Shown: piece after piece, positions 31,476 through 42,297 of the stretch | Position numbering within the stretch: the stretch's first letter is position 1 | How the letters are laid out: every line of letters starts with the position of its first letter | Source: Acanthamoeba castellanii str. Neff | Taxonomy: Eukaryota; Discosea; Longamoebia; Acanthamoebidae | Direction: 5' to 3' | NCBI RefSeq assembly: GCF_000313135.1 | Contig: NW_004457712.1 | Coordinates: 651,149 to 715,148 of the forward strand | Length of the DNA stretch: 64,000 nt | Made by a program: the position numbers and the translations under genes | The notes under the pieces: generated by a model | Told to the model about the DNA's origin: nothing | The model's database searches: none | The model's input: the letters and a program-made list of their open reading frames with translations, nothing else

Positions 31476-33990
31476 TCAGGGCTCTAGGGAGTCGTACCAC
31501 CAGATGCGCTGGTGGTACTGTATGAAGGCCAGGGCGAGCAGGCCGTTGTGCGCCACTATGGCCACAGCGTAGCCGATGAAGGCCTTGTTCTTGCGGAGAA
31601 CCTTGGCCACGGGCGCCAGGTGGACGTACACGTCCGTGTACCGGAACCGCAACTGTGCGCACGTTCCCCAAGACACAGGAAAAGTGTGAGGTACGCTGAG
31701 TTGTTGGTGAGCGATCATACGGGGTTGTACCAGGAAGTAGCCGGCAAGGCCGGCAAGGGTGACAAAGACAGCGTTGCACGAGACGTAGATAACGCTGTGG
31801 AGGTAGTCCTTGTCGGACAGCCTGCTCAACTCCCGCCCTATGCACGCCAACACAGTCAAAAATCGCTCTGTCACACACGCACACACCACACACACACACG
31901 CACACACCCCACACACGCACACGCACACACCACACCACACACACCACACACACGCCAGAAAGAGAGGCACGTACCAGACTCGTCGGTGAGAGAAATATAA
32001 GGGTCCTCGGAAAAGTTGTAGTATTGGGAGTTGGGGCCATAGCGAAGCACGGTACTGATGAAGAGGTAGAACACGATCGCCGCGAGCTTACTGACGATAC
32101 GCCAGAAGTAGAACCTCGCCTGCCTGCGCAGGTAGCCTGTGTGTGTGCGCCACGCCACATGAGCACAACAGTTAGCGCCCTACGCTCCAGGCCGAGCAAG
32201 TGTAGGTGGTGTCTGACAGAGGCCGTTACCCGGGCGGTTGTTGGAGTGGCCGCGATCGTCGGGCAGGTCATCGTTGTTCTCGACATTCTTGTTGGCTCCC
32301 CACTTGCCGGTGAGAATGCCCTTGATCCAGATACGGAACACGAACCAACTGTGTCGTTCCCAGGGCAGCACGCAGCACGCAACAAACAACTCGTTGGTAA
32401 TGCGCTACAATTGCCAATTGTAGCGGAGGGCAAGTGGCATGCGCGTGTGTTGTAGGTGCGAGCGAGTGCGTACGGGTGCGTGAGGAAGATCAAGTTGGCG
32501 ACATCGCCGCAGAACTGGAGCGCCCAGATGTACAAGAAGGTCATCGGATTCTTCACGTTCGGGTACGCCAACGTTTGGAACTGCACGTGTAAAACGAAGC
32601 AGTTGACGTTAAATCCAATCGTACATTTGTTGTCAAAAGAAGAAGAAGAAGAAGACGAAGAAGGGCGTGGAAGAGGAACTAACCATGTCGGTCATGTTGT
32701 TGACCCAGAAGCCGGAGATGAGCATTCCCAGCTCGATCGGAAACGGATCGGAGAACGAGAGGATGGTTTTTCGGTTGATGAATGTGAAGATGGCTGTCGT
32801 GTGTGTCCGTCCCAAGAGAGCGCATAATTACGAGCGAGAATTAGCTTTGTGCGAGTGAGAATGGTGGACAGGTGGGGGGAATGAGGTACAGAGGCCGAAG
32901 GACAGGACGGGCTGGATGTTTGCAGGCACCTCGCGGAAGAAGATGACGTAGACGCACAGGGCCGCCAGGTGCACAAAGTTGGCCACGGCGATCTTGATGT
33001 ACTGCCAGAAGAGCCGTTGCCACTCTTCGGCTCTGCTCTGATCGAACCTCTCAAGCACGTACGCGGCTAAACCGACACGACACGACACAACCAACGACAC
33101 GACCAACGGCACGACACGCAGCACATGAATCAATTGGAATGGAAGCTCTTCTTTGGTGGTGTTGCTGGTGGATAAGGTACCGATGAAGGCGGTGATGTAG
33201 GCAATGCCGAAGGAGATGAGGCCGATGAACTCGAAGTAGCCGAAGAGCCACACGAGGGGTACCAGGACGAGTATCTCCATGAAGTACGTCACGAAGATCA
33301 TCGGCACTGTGGGCTCGCGTGAGTCATCATTGTGTGCGCGTGCGTGCGTGTGTGCGTGTGCGTGTTCCCAACACTGACACCGGGCGAAGGGCGGGCGAGC
33401 GTACGGAAGGCTTTGAAGGGATGCGGCGACTCCACGCAGCCAAAGTAGGCAGTGACGCTCAGGTAGCCGATCACCGTCATGATGATTGGATTGACGAACA
33501 TCAGCGTCGGCCAGCTCCCCTGTTGTGCCGCCAGAGCTGGGTTAGATGAGTATGTCGAGCTTCCATCAATTGAACAGGCAATCTCGGCACTGCATAAATT
33601 CAATTCAATCCACAAGAAGGGAGGACGCACGTGGCGTGAGAAGATGTCGGCGGGGTCACCCAGCGGTGTAGAGGCGAGGGCAAGGGTGACGAGATTCGGC
33701 AGAAGCAGGACGGCAACCCAGAACATGAGCCGTCGTAGCAGGAGGGTCAACCGCGAGTGCCCGCCGGCGCGCTCTTCCTCTTCCTGCTTGGCCAGCCATT
33801 TGTGGAGCATCGCTTCCACATCTTCGTCTTCTGCACGTGAGTGGAAGACTGCCTGATCTAACCGTCGGCCATTGTGCAGGTACGCCCTATCTAATTCTTG
33901 TGCGAGCAATGCATTCCGTTCATCTAGCTCTCTACTCGTTGGTGACCTGTTCTCCTCCAGCGGCGCTGCTGCACCGTTCTTGTGCTCCAT
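31476..33990 (-). CDS. Polytopic membrane protein of unknown function
   Basis: I recognise no family. A hydrophilic N-terminus (MEHKNGAAAPLEENRSPTSR) is followed by ten or eleven hydrophobic stretches spread over about ten exons. Examples are LMFWVAVLLLPNLVTLALAS, MTVIGYLSVTAYFG, FVTYFMEILVLVPLVWLFGY, IKIAVANFVHLAALCVYVIF, FPIELGMLISGFWVNN, LQFCGDVANLIFL, LAAIVFYLFISTVL and FVTLAGLAGYFLV. A polar loop (GANKNVENNDDLPDDRGHSN) and YYNFSEDPYISLTDESG sit between late segments. The C-terminus is VAHNGLLALAFIQYHQRI then WWYDSLEP. There is no signal peptide; the topology suggests a transporter, channel or scramblase-like protein, but nothing more specific is supported. Confidence 0.72.
31871..31967. 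repeat. CACACACGC-type repeat in membrane-protein intron
   Basis: CACACA with interspersed CG and CCA units between the donor after DESG and the next acceptor. The three-frame openness of this tract explains the Cys/Val-rich false ORFs. Confidence 0.85.
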
Positions 33991-34579
33991 TATCGATCTT
34001 GATTTGTGTTAATTGACGTCGTCTAGAGCTCTAAATCTCTGCGTTGCTTCGTGGGTATCGTGCTCGGCTCAGGACCGCGAACGCAAGGACGCACGCGCCC
34101 CACCTGCCCGACTCATTTGCATGCAAAGTCGAGGGAACCCATCCATCTCCTCAAGCGAAAAGCGCGCGGAAACCTGAAGGCTTCATTATTGCCGTCGGCG
34201 GGATTCGAACGCGCGAGCTCGACACGAAACCGGTTCGTGACCTCGTGGGTGCGCTGTCGGCTTTTCTACGGAAGGCCGCCACCTGACGGTCGGCGCAGAG
34301 TGCGGGTTGGCCGTGGAATCCACATCGCCTCCTGTCCTGGTCTATCTCTCCTGCTTGGCCTCGTGTCGTACAACAGGTCAAGCCCTGCTGGGAGGAAAGT
34401 GCCCGCTACGATTACCAGTAGTACCACCCGACCTGCACCGCACAACACAGCAGCAGCAGCAAACAAGGAAACACGCGACACAAACCACAAGTACGGCAGC
34501 CACCATCGTTCTCGACCTTCTTCTCCTCTTCGTGTGTTGGTTGTGTGCAGTTGCTTACCTCACACGCCAACTCAAGAGC
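33991..34579. other. Divergent region with tRNA-like element and FYVE-gene leader
   Basis: Holds the promoters of the membrane protein (minus) and the FYVE-SDR gene (plus), plus the tRNA-like sequence at 34192-34294. A likely 5'-UTR intron acceptor (TTGTGTGCAG) lies about 30 bp before the ATG at 34580. Confidence 0.45.
34192..34294 (-). tRNA. tRNA-like sequence, possibly a tRNA pseudogene
   Basis: On the minus strand GTTCGAATCCC matches the B box/T arm of tRNA genes. The 3' CGACGGC can pair five of seven bases with an upstream ACCGTCA, and CACGA-ACCGGTT-TCGTG forms a 5-bp stem with a 7-nt loop. But the A box is poor, position 33 would not be T, and the distance between the ends is over 95 nt. 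I cannot assign an anticodon with any trust; it may be a decayed or intron-bearing tRNA. Confidence 0.28.
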
Positions 34580-37206
34580 ATGGACGGCAAATCACGCAGC
34601 AGCAAGCGCAGAGGCAACCGCCGCAAGAGCCGACGAGCGTCGCTGGCCAAACTCGACACCACCAGCGCGGGCCTGGGGGAGGCCGCGGTGAAGGGCGCCC
34701 CCGTCGCGGTCGATCTGACCCTCTCGCCATCGCAGCAGAAGAAGCAGTATCTCGGGGAGGAGGCGCAGGGCTGGCTCGACCGGCTGCGGGCCGAGGGCGA
34801 GGGCATGCTCGACCGCACCGACAGCGACGACGAAGGCAGCGAGGACTTCAGCGGCGACGAGACGAAAGCGGAAGTAGAGCGAAGCGAAACGACAAAGGAA
34901 GAGAAGGAAGAACGAACAAGAAGCAATGATGGAAGAAAGGAGAAAAAAGAACCTACTGGAGGACGCGGATCAAGAGGACCTGCGCCGGTCCGAGGGCGAG
35001 GGGATGCTCTACCACGCGGCCACTCTCGAAGACGAGCTGACGCCCATGGGCGAGCGGCAGTTGGCCGAGGCTGAGGCGCCGGCGCCGCAGAAGATGGACG
35101 AGAGCGCCGCCAGGGCGCGGGAAGCGCTCCGCCGAGACGAGGAGGACCTGCGTCGGTCCGAGGGAGAGGGTATGCTCTACGATGCGGCCACCCTCGAGGA
35201 GGAGCAGGCCCCCCGACCCGGCAAGTTCGACACGCAGGCGGAGAAGCGGGCCGGCGAGCGCCTGGGCGCCCCGGCGGAAGCGACGCGCGAAAGCGAACGC
35301 GAACGCGAAAGCGAAATTGAAAAAGAACGAAGGGAGAGCGAAGAAGTTGAAACGAAGCGCGAAAGCGAAAGCGAAGAGGAGGCCTACGAGCGGCTGAAGC
35401 GCGAGGCGGAGGAGGAGGAAAAGGAGCGCGCGTTCCAGGAAGAAGAGGCGAAGCGCCTGCGGCAGGAGGAAGAAGAGGCCGAGGCCCTGCGCCTGAAGAT
35501 GGCGCACGACTGGGAGGAGCTGGAGCGGCAGCGCGCCGAGGCGCAGGCCGAGGAGGAGCGGAAGAGCCGAGAGCGGGTCGAGGAGCTCATGCGCGCCGCC
35601 GAGGAGGAGGAGAAGCGCAAGCAGCGCGAGATGAAGGAGGCGATGAGGGAGCGCGAGGCCACCGAGAAGCTGCGGCGCGAGAGGGAGATCGACCAGCTCG
35701 TCACCCGTCAGAGCCTCGACATCGAAAACCGGCGCGACGAGCTCCGGCGCACGTCGGCCCAGCGCATGGGACCGGTCAAGTGGGTGCCCGACCACCTTGT
35801 GTCGGCCTGCCAGAGCTGCCAGGAGCCCTTCACCCTCACCAAGCGCAGGGTACCCCACCCACCTGCATCCATTCTTGGAATTCCTCTTCAAGCTGGTGCG
35901 CTGCTGACACCTCTGTTTTGTGTTGTGCGTGTCGTGTCGTGTCGTGCGTGTCGTGTGTTGGTTGTCTGCAGCATCACTGCCGTGCGTGCGGCAAGGTCTT
36001 CTGCGCCAAGTGTTCGTCGAAGGAGTCGCGAGTGCGGTGGTACGAGGAGGCCGAACGCGTGTGCGACACTTGCTTCCTCCACCTAAAGGGTGCGCATTCC
36101 GCTCCACGTCATAATTATTTAGTGTCTCTTTTCCCTGTGACCAATTATGGTGTGGTGCAGGCAATTTGGAGAACAAGGTGGTGCTGATGAGCGGCGCCAA
36201 CTCGGGGGTGGCGGCCGAGGTGGCCGAGGAGATGGCCCGACAAGGCGCGACCTTGGCCATTCTCTCTCCCGACGCCGAGGAAGCATCGGCCCTCGCCCAG
36301 AGAATCAAGGTACGCCCCGCCCCACACACACCACATTCCTGGCTGCCCTGCCGCCAGCCAGCTCACCCCCGTACGGTCATCAATGTGCAGAAAGTGACCG
36401 GCAACACGGAGGTGATGCCGCTGTGGGCAGACTTTGCGAGCCTGGACTCGGTGTACGAGGCCGTGGAGCGCTTCCGCAGGCAGTTCGAGCGCGTGGACGT
36501 GCTCATCAACAACTGCGACATCGACCCCAGGAACGGCCGCGAGGTCCACGCACTCACACACGACGGGTACGGGCCTCCCCGTCTTACTAGCCTCTCCCTC
36601 CCTTCATGCCTGTCAGAACAGAAAACGATTGATCAGCTGCTGACCGTTTACATGACCTGCGCGCGCAGAAACGAGAAACTCTTTTCGCTCAAGTACCTGA
36701 GCCACTTCATGGTGACCTACTTGCTCCTGGACTTGCTCAAGCTCAGCGCACCGTCGCGCGTCATCAATGTGTGCCCGCGGCCAAGTACGTGCTTCTCCTG
36801 CCGGCCGACGTGCCCACACACACACACACACACACACACGACACACACACAATACGCACACGACACACAACACACACACACTGTCGATGGTTGGATCTGA
36901 CCTCCCCATGCTTGGTGTCATTGCCTGGTCCAGCCAAGCACGCCCACATCAACTTTGACGACCTGGGGATGGAGAAGAGGTGGAGCGACACCCGCGCAAC
37001 GGAGCAGTCGCATCTGGCCATCTACTGTATGACGCGCGAGCTGGGCCTGCGCCTCAAGGGCTCCGGCGTGGCGGTCAACGTGCTGGACCTGGGCCACGTC
37101 TACACCTCCGACCAGTCTATCCTGAGCCGCGCCTGGTGTCACATCAACGGCGACACTCGCGATGACGAAGCCAAGTACGTCGGCATACCGCACACACACA
37201 ACACAC

Positions 37207-37240
<34 letters not shown>

Positions 37241-37809
37241 CTAACGCACCATTATGCAGGAATGCGTATATGTACATGGCGGCATCACCGCTGACGCAGG
37301 AGGTAAGCCGCGGGTGCTTCCTGCCGGACGGCTCGCCCACGCTCTTCCGCGGGCGCACGCTCGACGACGCCTTCTGCTCGCGAGTCTACCACGTCAGCTA
37401 CGACCTCGTGGCCAAGTGGGTGGCGCGGGACGATCGCGCCGGCATGATGGAAGGCCGCATGATGGAGAGCGCCCTGACCGAGCGCATCCGTGAGGCCACC
37501 CGCGAGAGCGAGGAAGTGCGCGAACAGCGGGAGAACGAGCGGCTCGAGATCGATGTGGGCTCGGACCTCGAGGAGAGCAGCGCCACCGCCGACGACGAGA
37601 GGAGGCGGAAGGGGAAGAGCAAGCTTGACGTCGGCCGTTCGAGCGCGATTGACGAGAAGCCGCCTCAGTACGAGGAGGTGGTCGTCGGCACGCAAGAGAA
37701 AGGGGACAGCAGAGGCCGTGTGGTGCTCGACAAGACCACGCACCACAAGCCTCCGCAGGATCGAAATGCGCGGGCCCTCGATGCCCGAGCCTCTCTTGAG
37801 TTGTGGTGA
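34580..37809 (+). CDS. Coiled-coil, FYVE zinc finger and degenerate SDR domain protein
   Basis: The N-terminus is basic (KSRSSKRRGNRRKSRRASLA), then has repeats of the type EDLRRSEGEGMLY (34800-35185) and a long Glu/Arg coiled coil. A FYVE domain follows (WVPDHLVSACQSCQEPF, TLTKRR spliced to HHCRACGKVFCAKC, ERVCDTC), with the WxxD, RRHHCRACG and RVC motifs that bind PI3P on endosomes. The rest is an SDR fold of the retinol-dehydrogenase/WWOX type (ENKVVLMSGANSGVAAEVAE, VDVLINNCDI, SAPSRVINVCPR, INFDDLGMEKRWSD). The catalytic Ser is Cys, and the Tyr-x3-Lys site reads ATEQSH (Tyr to Thr, Lys to His), so it is probably enzymatically dead. The frame changes between 34877 and about 34965, implying an intron or error. 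Stop at 37807-37809. Confidence 0.82.
36817..36885. repeat. CA repeats in FYVE-SDR intron
   Basis: (CA)n with CACGACACACAA variants in the intron after the VINVCPR exon. A second (CA)n tract lies in the following intron at about 37190-37240. Confidence 0.85.
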
Positions 37810-38008
37810 GGAGACACTTCACACTAAATAAAAATACAGACTTGAGGCTCCGGGACGGCTTTTCTCGCGGAACTAAAAAAGAGGCCAGAAAATGAAATCG
37901 AGAAGGGAGTGTAGCATTTCATTGGCAACAGGCCTATATACGCCTGCTGACCAACAACTAGAGAAGCTATTCACAACGCGAACTAGATCATGCTGCTGCA
38001 CATGCCGT

Positions 38009-38888
38009 TTAGAAGCTAGTGGCAGTGCCGGTGTTGCCCATCATGCCGGGCGTGGTGCCCATGCCAGCGGCGGTGGTGGGCTCGATGCCCTGCTTGAGCA
38101 GGCGGCCCTCCTCCTTCTTCATCGGGTTGTGCGTGAGCGAGCCCTGCACCTCCTTCACGGTGCCCTTGATCTTCTGGCCGATCGTCGCGTGGTGCATTGC
38201 GGTGGTGTTGGTGGCGCCGGGCATGACGCCTCTCTGGTCGGCCATGGTCAGGCCTGTGGACGCGAGGCGCGGCTGTTCAACCATCTCCGGCATCATCACG
38301 TTGCGGTCCTGTTTGTGTTTGATTGTTTGTTGGTCAGTCGCGAGTGAGGTGGCAGCTGAAGAAAGAAGAAAGCGAAGAATGAAGAACGAAAAGCGAAGAG
38401 GAGATAGGAGGAGTACATACATTGAAGAGATCCCTACGCTCGGTGGTGACTTCAGTGCGGAGGACGGGCTGGATCTGGTGCTGCCTCTCGTGGATGACCG
38501 GCTGTACGTGGTGCTCGCGCCTCACTTCGACCACCCTCTCGACGATGACCTCGCGCTCGACGATGGGCTGGTTTTCCACCACGTTCGTCGCTCCGCCACG
38601 CATCAGGCCGGAGCTGGTGAGGCCGTGGCCATGCTTGAGGGCCTTGTTCTGGCGCTTGAGGGCCTTGCGCTCCTTCCTGGACAAGTGTCTGTCACCAGTT
38701 CCAGGCAGCATGGCGGCATGCATGAGCGGAGCGCCAGCCAAAGGCGTGGCAGGGTTGGAGAGCACGGGAGCGCCGGACATGAGGGGAGCTCCCGGCCTGG
38801 CGGCCAAGGGCGCAGTGCCGACCGGGGAAGCGGCGGTGTTGTAGAGAACGGGTGTGGTGTTGGTGGTGGGGTTGATGAAGTTCGACAT
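38009..38888 (-). CDS. Small hydrophilic His-rich protein, paralogue A
   Basis: First of five paralogues in the window (about 255 residues, two exons: 38888-38421 and 38308-38009, phase 0). The N-terminus is Ala/Pro/Thr/Gly-rich. Then come RHLSRKERKALKRQNKALKH, the core IVEREVIVERVVEVRREHH, VQPVIHERQHQIQPVLRTEV, and exon 2 with HHATIGQKIKGTVKEVQG, SLTHNPMKKEEGRLLKQG and a Gly/Thr/Met tail. It has no signal peptide, membrane helix or Cys. IGQKIKGTVKE...EEGRLLKQG resembles the CsbD/YjbJ stress-protein motif, and the composition resembles hydrophilins, so a desiccation or encystment role is a guess. It is the most diverged paralogue: the HDHQH tract is shortened. Confidence 0.85.
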
Positions 38889-38967
38889 TGTCGGACTTGG
38901 GAGGTGTTTTGCTGGTGGTATGTTGTAGGTGTGAGTTACTAGTATGAACCAAAGTCATGGTACTCCT

Positions 38968-38975
38968 ATTTATCT
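38968..38975 (-). promoter_or_regulatory. TATA-like box of paralogue A
   Basis: GATAAATA on the minus strand, about 80-87 bp before the ATG at 38888, the same spacing as the TATA-like boxes of paralogues B, C and E. Confidence 0.5.
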
Positions 38976-39032
38976 TTGGGCTGGACTCCGTGATTGGCGC
39001 TGGCCTCGTCACCCGACCAAGATGTCCTGGTA

Positions 39033-39072
39033 CCAGACTTGAAATTTCGGCCGAATGGCGATCTCCACAAAC
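39033..39072 (-). promoter_or_regulatory. Shared upstream element of paralogue A
   Basis: A 40-bp block nearly identical to 40745-40784 upstream of paralogue B. It contains the palindromic core TTCGGCCGAA (39046-39055), about 160 bp before the ATG. Confidence 0.6.
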
Positions 39073-39567
39073 ATTTAGTGGCTCACTTCCTCAGAGGATA
39101 TGATTACATTCCCTCAAACTCACACATCTTTCTGCAAGCCTTGCGATTTAGTGGAGATACCACGTGGTCGAGGGAAGGCTATGCTAGAGGCTCCTCCACA
39201 TCGTGGCAATATTGGCAGATTGGAGTGGGCACCCACGCCAACTCAATAATCATCAACAACAGAGGTTTGCCGAGTCTAACTGGTGCAGGTGTGCCACTAA
39301 TGTGCGGCGCAGGATCTGCCACCTCGGACTCTGGCGCTGCGTGGCCCACTGCTAACTGCTGCTCATCAGCCGCGCCAGGCGCGACAGGCGCGGCGCCTTT
39401 GCAAGACGTCCAGCGCTGGCTCAGGAGCGAGCCCTGGCCCGAGCTGCCCGCTTTGCAGAAGAATGACAGCCACCAGTGGAAAGATGGACGAGTGTAAAGC
39501 AAAAGGTATTCATTGGCAAAGAGGCACATATATGCCTGATCCAATAACAGCGAACAGGCTGTGCAGT

Positions 39568-40592
39568 TTAGATGCGAGTGGTGTTGCCCAGCATGCCGGG
39601 CGTGGTAGTGCCAGTGGTGCCCATCATGCCAGGGGTGGTGCCCATGCCAGTGCCGGTGGTGTCGATGCCCTGCTTGAGCAGGCGGCCCTCCTCCTTCTTC
39701 ATCGGGTTGTGCGTGAGCGAGCCCTGCACCTCCTTCACGGTGCCCTTGATCTTCTGGCCGATCGTCGCGTGGTGCGCGCCAGTCATGCCCGTGGTGCCGG
39801 CGCCGGGCATGATGCCCCTCTGGTCGGCCGTGGTCAGGCCCGTGGACCCTAGGCGCGGCTGCTCGACCACTGCCGGCACCATCACGTTACGGTCCTGTTT
39901 GCGTTTGATTGTTCATTGGTTATTGGGGAGAGTCGCAAGCCAGAGGAGAATGAAGGGGGAGTGCGTACGGTGACGAGGTCCTTGCGCTCGGTGGTGACTT
40001 CGGTGCGGACGACGGGCTGGATCTGGTGTTCCCTCTCGTGGATGACCGGCTGGATGTGGTGCTCGCGCCTCACCTCGACGGGCCTCTCGACGATGACCTC
40101 GCGCTCGACGATGGGCTGGTGCTCCACCACGTTGGTCGCGCCGTGCATCACCGTTCCGGTGAGACCGGTTCCCCTCGTTGCGCCGCCCGCAAGGGGCAGA
40201 CCCGTGCCGGTGAGGCCGTGGCCATGCTGGTGGTCGTGCTTGAGGGCCTTGTTCTGGTGCTTGAGGGCCTTGCGCTCCTGCTTGGACAGGTGCTTGTTGG
40301 TGCCCATGAGGCCGGTGCCGGTGGCCGGCAGCATGGTCGTGGCCGTGGTGCCTCCCAAGGGCGCGGCACCGAGGGGCGAGGCGCCGAGAGGGGCGGCACC
40401 GATGGGGGCAGCGCCGATGGGGGCAGCGCCGGTGTTGGAGAGGATGGGAGTGGTGGTGGCGCCGGACATGAGCGGAGCGCCGGGCGTGGCAGCCAAGGAT
40501 GCGGCACCGAGAGGGGCAGCGCCGATGGGGGCAGCGGCAGTGTTGGAGCGGATGGGAGTGGTGTTGGTGGTGGGGTTGATGAAGTTCGACAT
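39568..40592 (-). CDS. Small hydrophilic His-rich protein, paralogue B
   Basis: Longest paralogue, about 316 residues in two exons (40592-39969, 39894-39568, phase 0). The N-terminus MSNFINPTTNTTPIRSNTAA is followed by short repeats of the AAPIGAAPLGA kind, which expand the leader relative to the other copies. The core repeats the family pattern: HLSKQERKALKHQNKALKHD, HQHGHGLTGTGLPLAGGATR, NVVEHQPIVEREVIVERP, EVRREHHIQPVIHEREHQ. Exon 2 has GAHHATIGQKIKGTVKEVQG and MKKEEGRLLKQG, then GMGTTPGMMGTT. The intron sits at the same codon as in all five copies. Same orientation as A and about 680 bp from it. Confidence 0.88.
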
Positions 40593-40690
40593 GGTAGAGT
40601 TGGTGGGTACTTGGGAGTTGGTTGTTTGGGGAGTGCTTGCTTGCGTTGGTGTGTTGGTTGTTTGCTATGCATGTACCAATGCCCAGCGCC

Positions 40691-40697
40691 TTTTATG
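40691..40697 (-). promoter_or_regulatory. TATA-like box of paralogue B
   Basis: CATAAAA on the minus strand, about 100 bp before the ATG at 40592. Confidence 0.5.
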
Positions 40698-40744
40698 GCG
40701 TTGGTGGTCATGGGGACTGTACTCCGCGACGAAGAAAGTGAATA

Positions 40745-40784
40745 CCAGAGTTGAAATTTCCACCGAATGGCGATCTCCACGAAC
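40745..40784 (-). promoter_or_regulatory. Shared upstream element of paralogue B
   Basis: A 40-bp block matching 39033-39072 with only a few differences. Its core on the plus strand is TTCCACCGAA (40758-40767), the same decamer found upstream of paralogue D. Confidence 0.6.
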
Positions 40785-41444
40785 CAGAGTGGTATCCAGA
40801 TCTCTTAGTAGGGCATGGTGATTTCTGGGAGCAGGATTGTGGCGTGTTGCTCTTGCCCAAAGGCGCATGCCAAGCTTGACCTGGCCACAGCGATGGTTCC
40901 ACATGACTGCACCAATGTCGACAACACTGTCCTAAGAGGCAAACACAGTGTTGTGAAGAACAGGGAGCAGTGTAGGTGGAAAGACAGTCAGTGGTAAGTT
41001 GGTGAACTTACATTAAGTACCTCCCCTACGAAGGGTCTCGAAAGCAAGGTGGAATGTACCATATTAGGCAGTTTTACCCAATTAGGTAGGTTGTGGAAGA
41101 TAGAGAAATTCCTGGTGGTGGGAGGACAAGTCTCCTGCCACAAGGCGAGTGAAGAGAAGGAAGCAGAAAAGAAGTCGAGCTGCGCACCGATAAGCGCTGT
41201 GAACAGCTCGCTCCCCAGCGGCTCCCCTGCGTCGGCCTTGCAGAGACTCGCTGAGACACTGCAACCAAGTCGCCAAGGCAGCTTGCCGTACCATGGATCA
41301 GTGGTGCGAGTTGAGGTAGCTTGCGTGAAGGCCAGTGGCAGTTGCACCGTCCATCGGATGGCCATGACGGTCCTGTCTGGATTTCGTTCACTTTCGTCCC
41401 CCCTTTGCTCCTCTTCCCTGCGCGCGTGGCAGCCGGCACCCACC

Positions 41445-41450
41445 TATAAA
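41445..41450 (+). promoter_or_regulatory. TATA box of the 41551 gene
   Basis: A perfect TATAAA 101 bp before the ATG at 41551, in CACCTATAAAACC. Confidence 0.6.
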
Positions 41451-41550
41451 ACCAAGGCCTGGGGCTCACACCAAAATTCAAACCAACATAATTCAACACC
41501 ACCTCGACCCACAGCACTTCTCTTCATCTTCTTTTATCTGCACGAACAAC

Positions 41551-42045
41551 ATGTCGCACCACGGTCACGAGCAGGAGACTGGACTCAGGGGCAAGGTGAA
41601 CGAGCTCAAGCAGGAGCTGCACCACACGACCAAGGACGACGCGCATGAGGTGGAGGTCAAGCGAACGCCCACGGGCAAGGCCATCTACACCGAATCTGTG
41701 GCGCCCGTGCCCAAGGAGACGCTGCCGGAGCACATCCAGTTCCCCGACATCATGACTCCCGAGCAGCACCTCGAGCGGGCCAAGTACTACCGGGACGAGG
41801 CCGAGAAGTGGAGGTCTAAGCACTACGGTCACGATGACGGCCTCAACGCCAAGAAGTACAACGACCTCATGGGCCAGGCCCACTACCACGAGGGCATGGC
41901 GGCCCAGCCCGAGGGGCTCAAGGTGCCCAAGGAGCACCCCAACCCGCAGCTGCCCAACGCGGCCAAGCTCGAGAGCGGCCCAAGAGTCTACAAGGGCAAG
42001 GGCACCGGCCAGGTACTCGGCACCGGCGCGCAGGCCCAAATCTGA
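41551..42045 (+). CDS. Small hydrophilic His/Lys-rich protein, LEA-like
   Basis: Single-exon 164-residue protein (MSHHGHEQETGLRGKVNELK). It is strongly hydrophilic, without signal peptide, membrane segment or Cys. Notable stretches are QELHHTTKDDAHEVEVKRTP, SVAPVPKETLPEHIQFPDIM, EQHLERAKYYRDEAEKWRSK and YNDLMGQAHYHEGMAAQPEG, the last two helical and charged. It is not a copy of the neighbouring paralogue family, but it shares their small size, His/Lys richness, TATA-box promoter and location, so a common stress or encystment programme is plausible. I do not recognise a family. The ATG at 41551 is the first after the TATA box. Confidence 0.82.
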   Translation: MSHHGHEQETGLRGKVNELKQELHHTTKDDAHEVEVKRTPTGKAIYTESVAPVPKETLPEHIQFPDIMTPEQHLERAKYYRDEAEKWRSKHYGHDDGLNAKKYNDLMGQAHYHEGMAAQPEGLKVPKEHPNPQLPNAAKLESGPRVYKGKGTGQVLGTGAQAQI

Positions 42046-42297
42046 TATCGATACACGTTCTGCGGCACCGTGGTGAGCTCTAGAGCACCACGCCAACAAA
42101 TAAACATACATACATCCATACGTAGACACACATCTTGTAGAGGTGATAAGTTGGAGAGAATTATAATGTGATCGTATGTAAAAACAAATAGGAAAGCCTA
42201 CAAGAAGAATGACGAGAACTCGCTGTGTGTATAAATAAGTGGAAGAACAAGAACGACGACTGACAAGAGGGGGGAAGAGGTCGGCCGATCCCCGATT

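Larger units (their letters stand above)
38889..39567. other. Intergenic region between paralogues A and B
   Basis: Promoter of paralogue A (TATA-like box, TTC-N4-GAA element) and 3' flank of paralogue B. ORFs at 39179-39544 have no recognisable domain and are not supported. Confidence 0.5.
40593..41550. other. Divergent intergenic region with paired stress-type promoters
   Basis: Between paralogue B (minus) and the 41551 gene (plus). It holds TATA-like boxes for both and the shared upstream element of B. ORFs in the middle (for example 41049-41443, both strands) have no domain and overlap each other. Confidence 0.5.

Noticed and set aside
39179..39544. 121-codon minus-strand ORF between paralogues A and B
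   Set aside because: No domain, overlaps a plus-strand ORF of similar length, and lies in the 3' flank of paralogue B.
41049..41517. ORFs of about 150-200 codons on both strands before the 41551 gene
   Set aside because: They overlap the TATA box and promoter of that gene and have no recognisable domain or codon bias.
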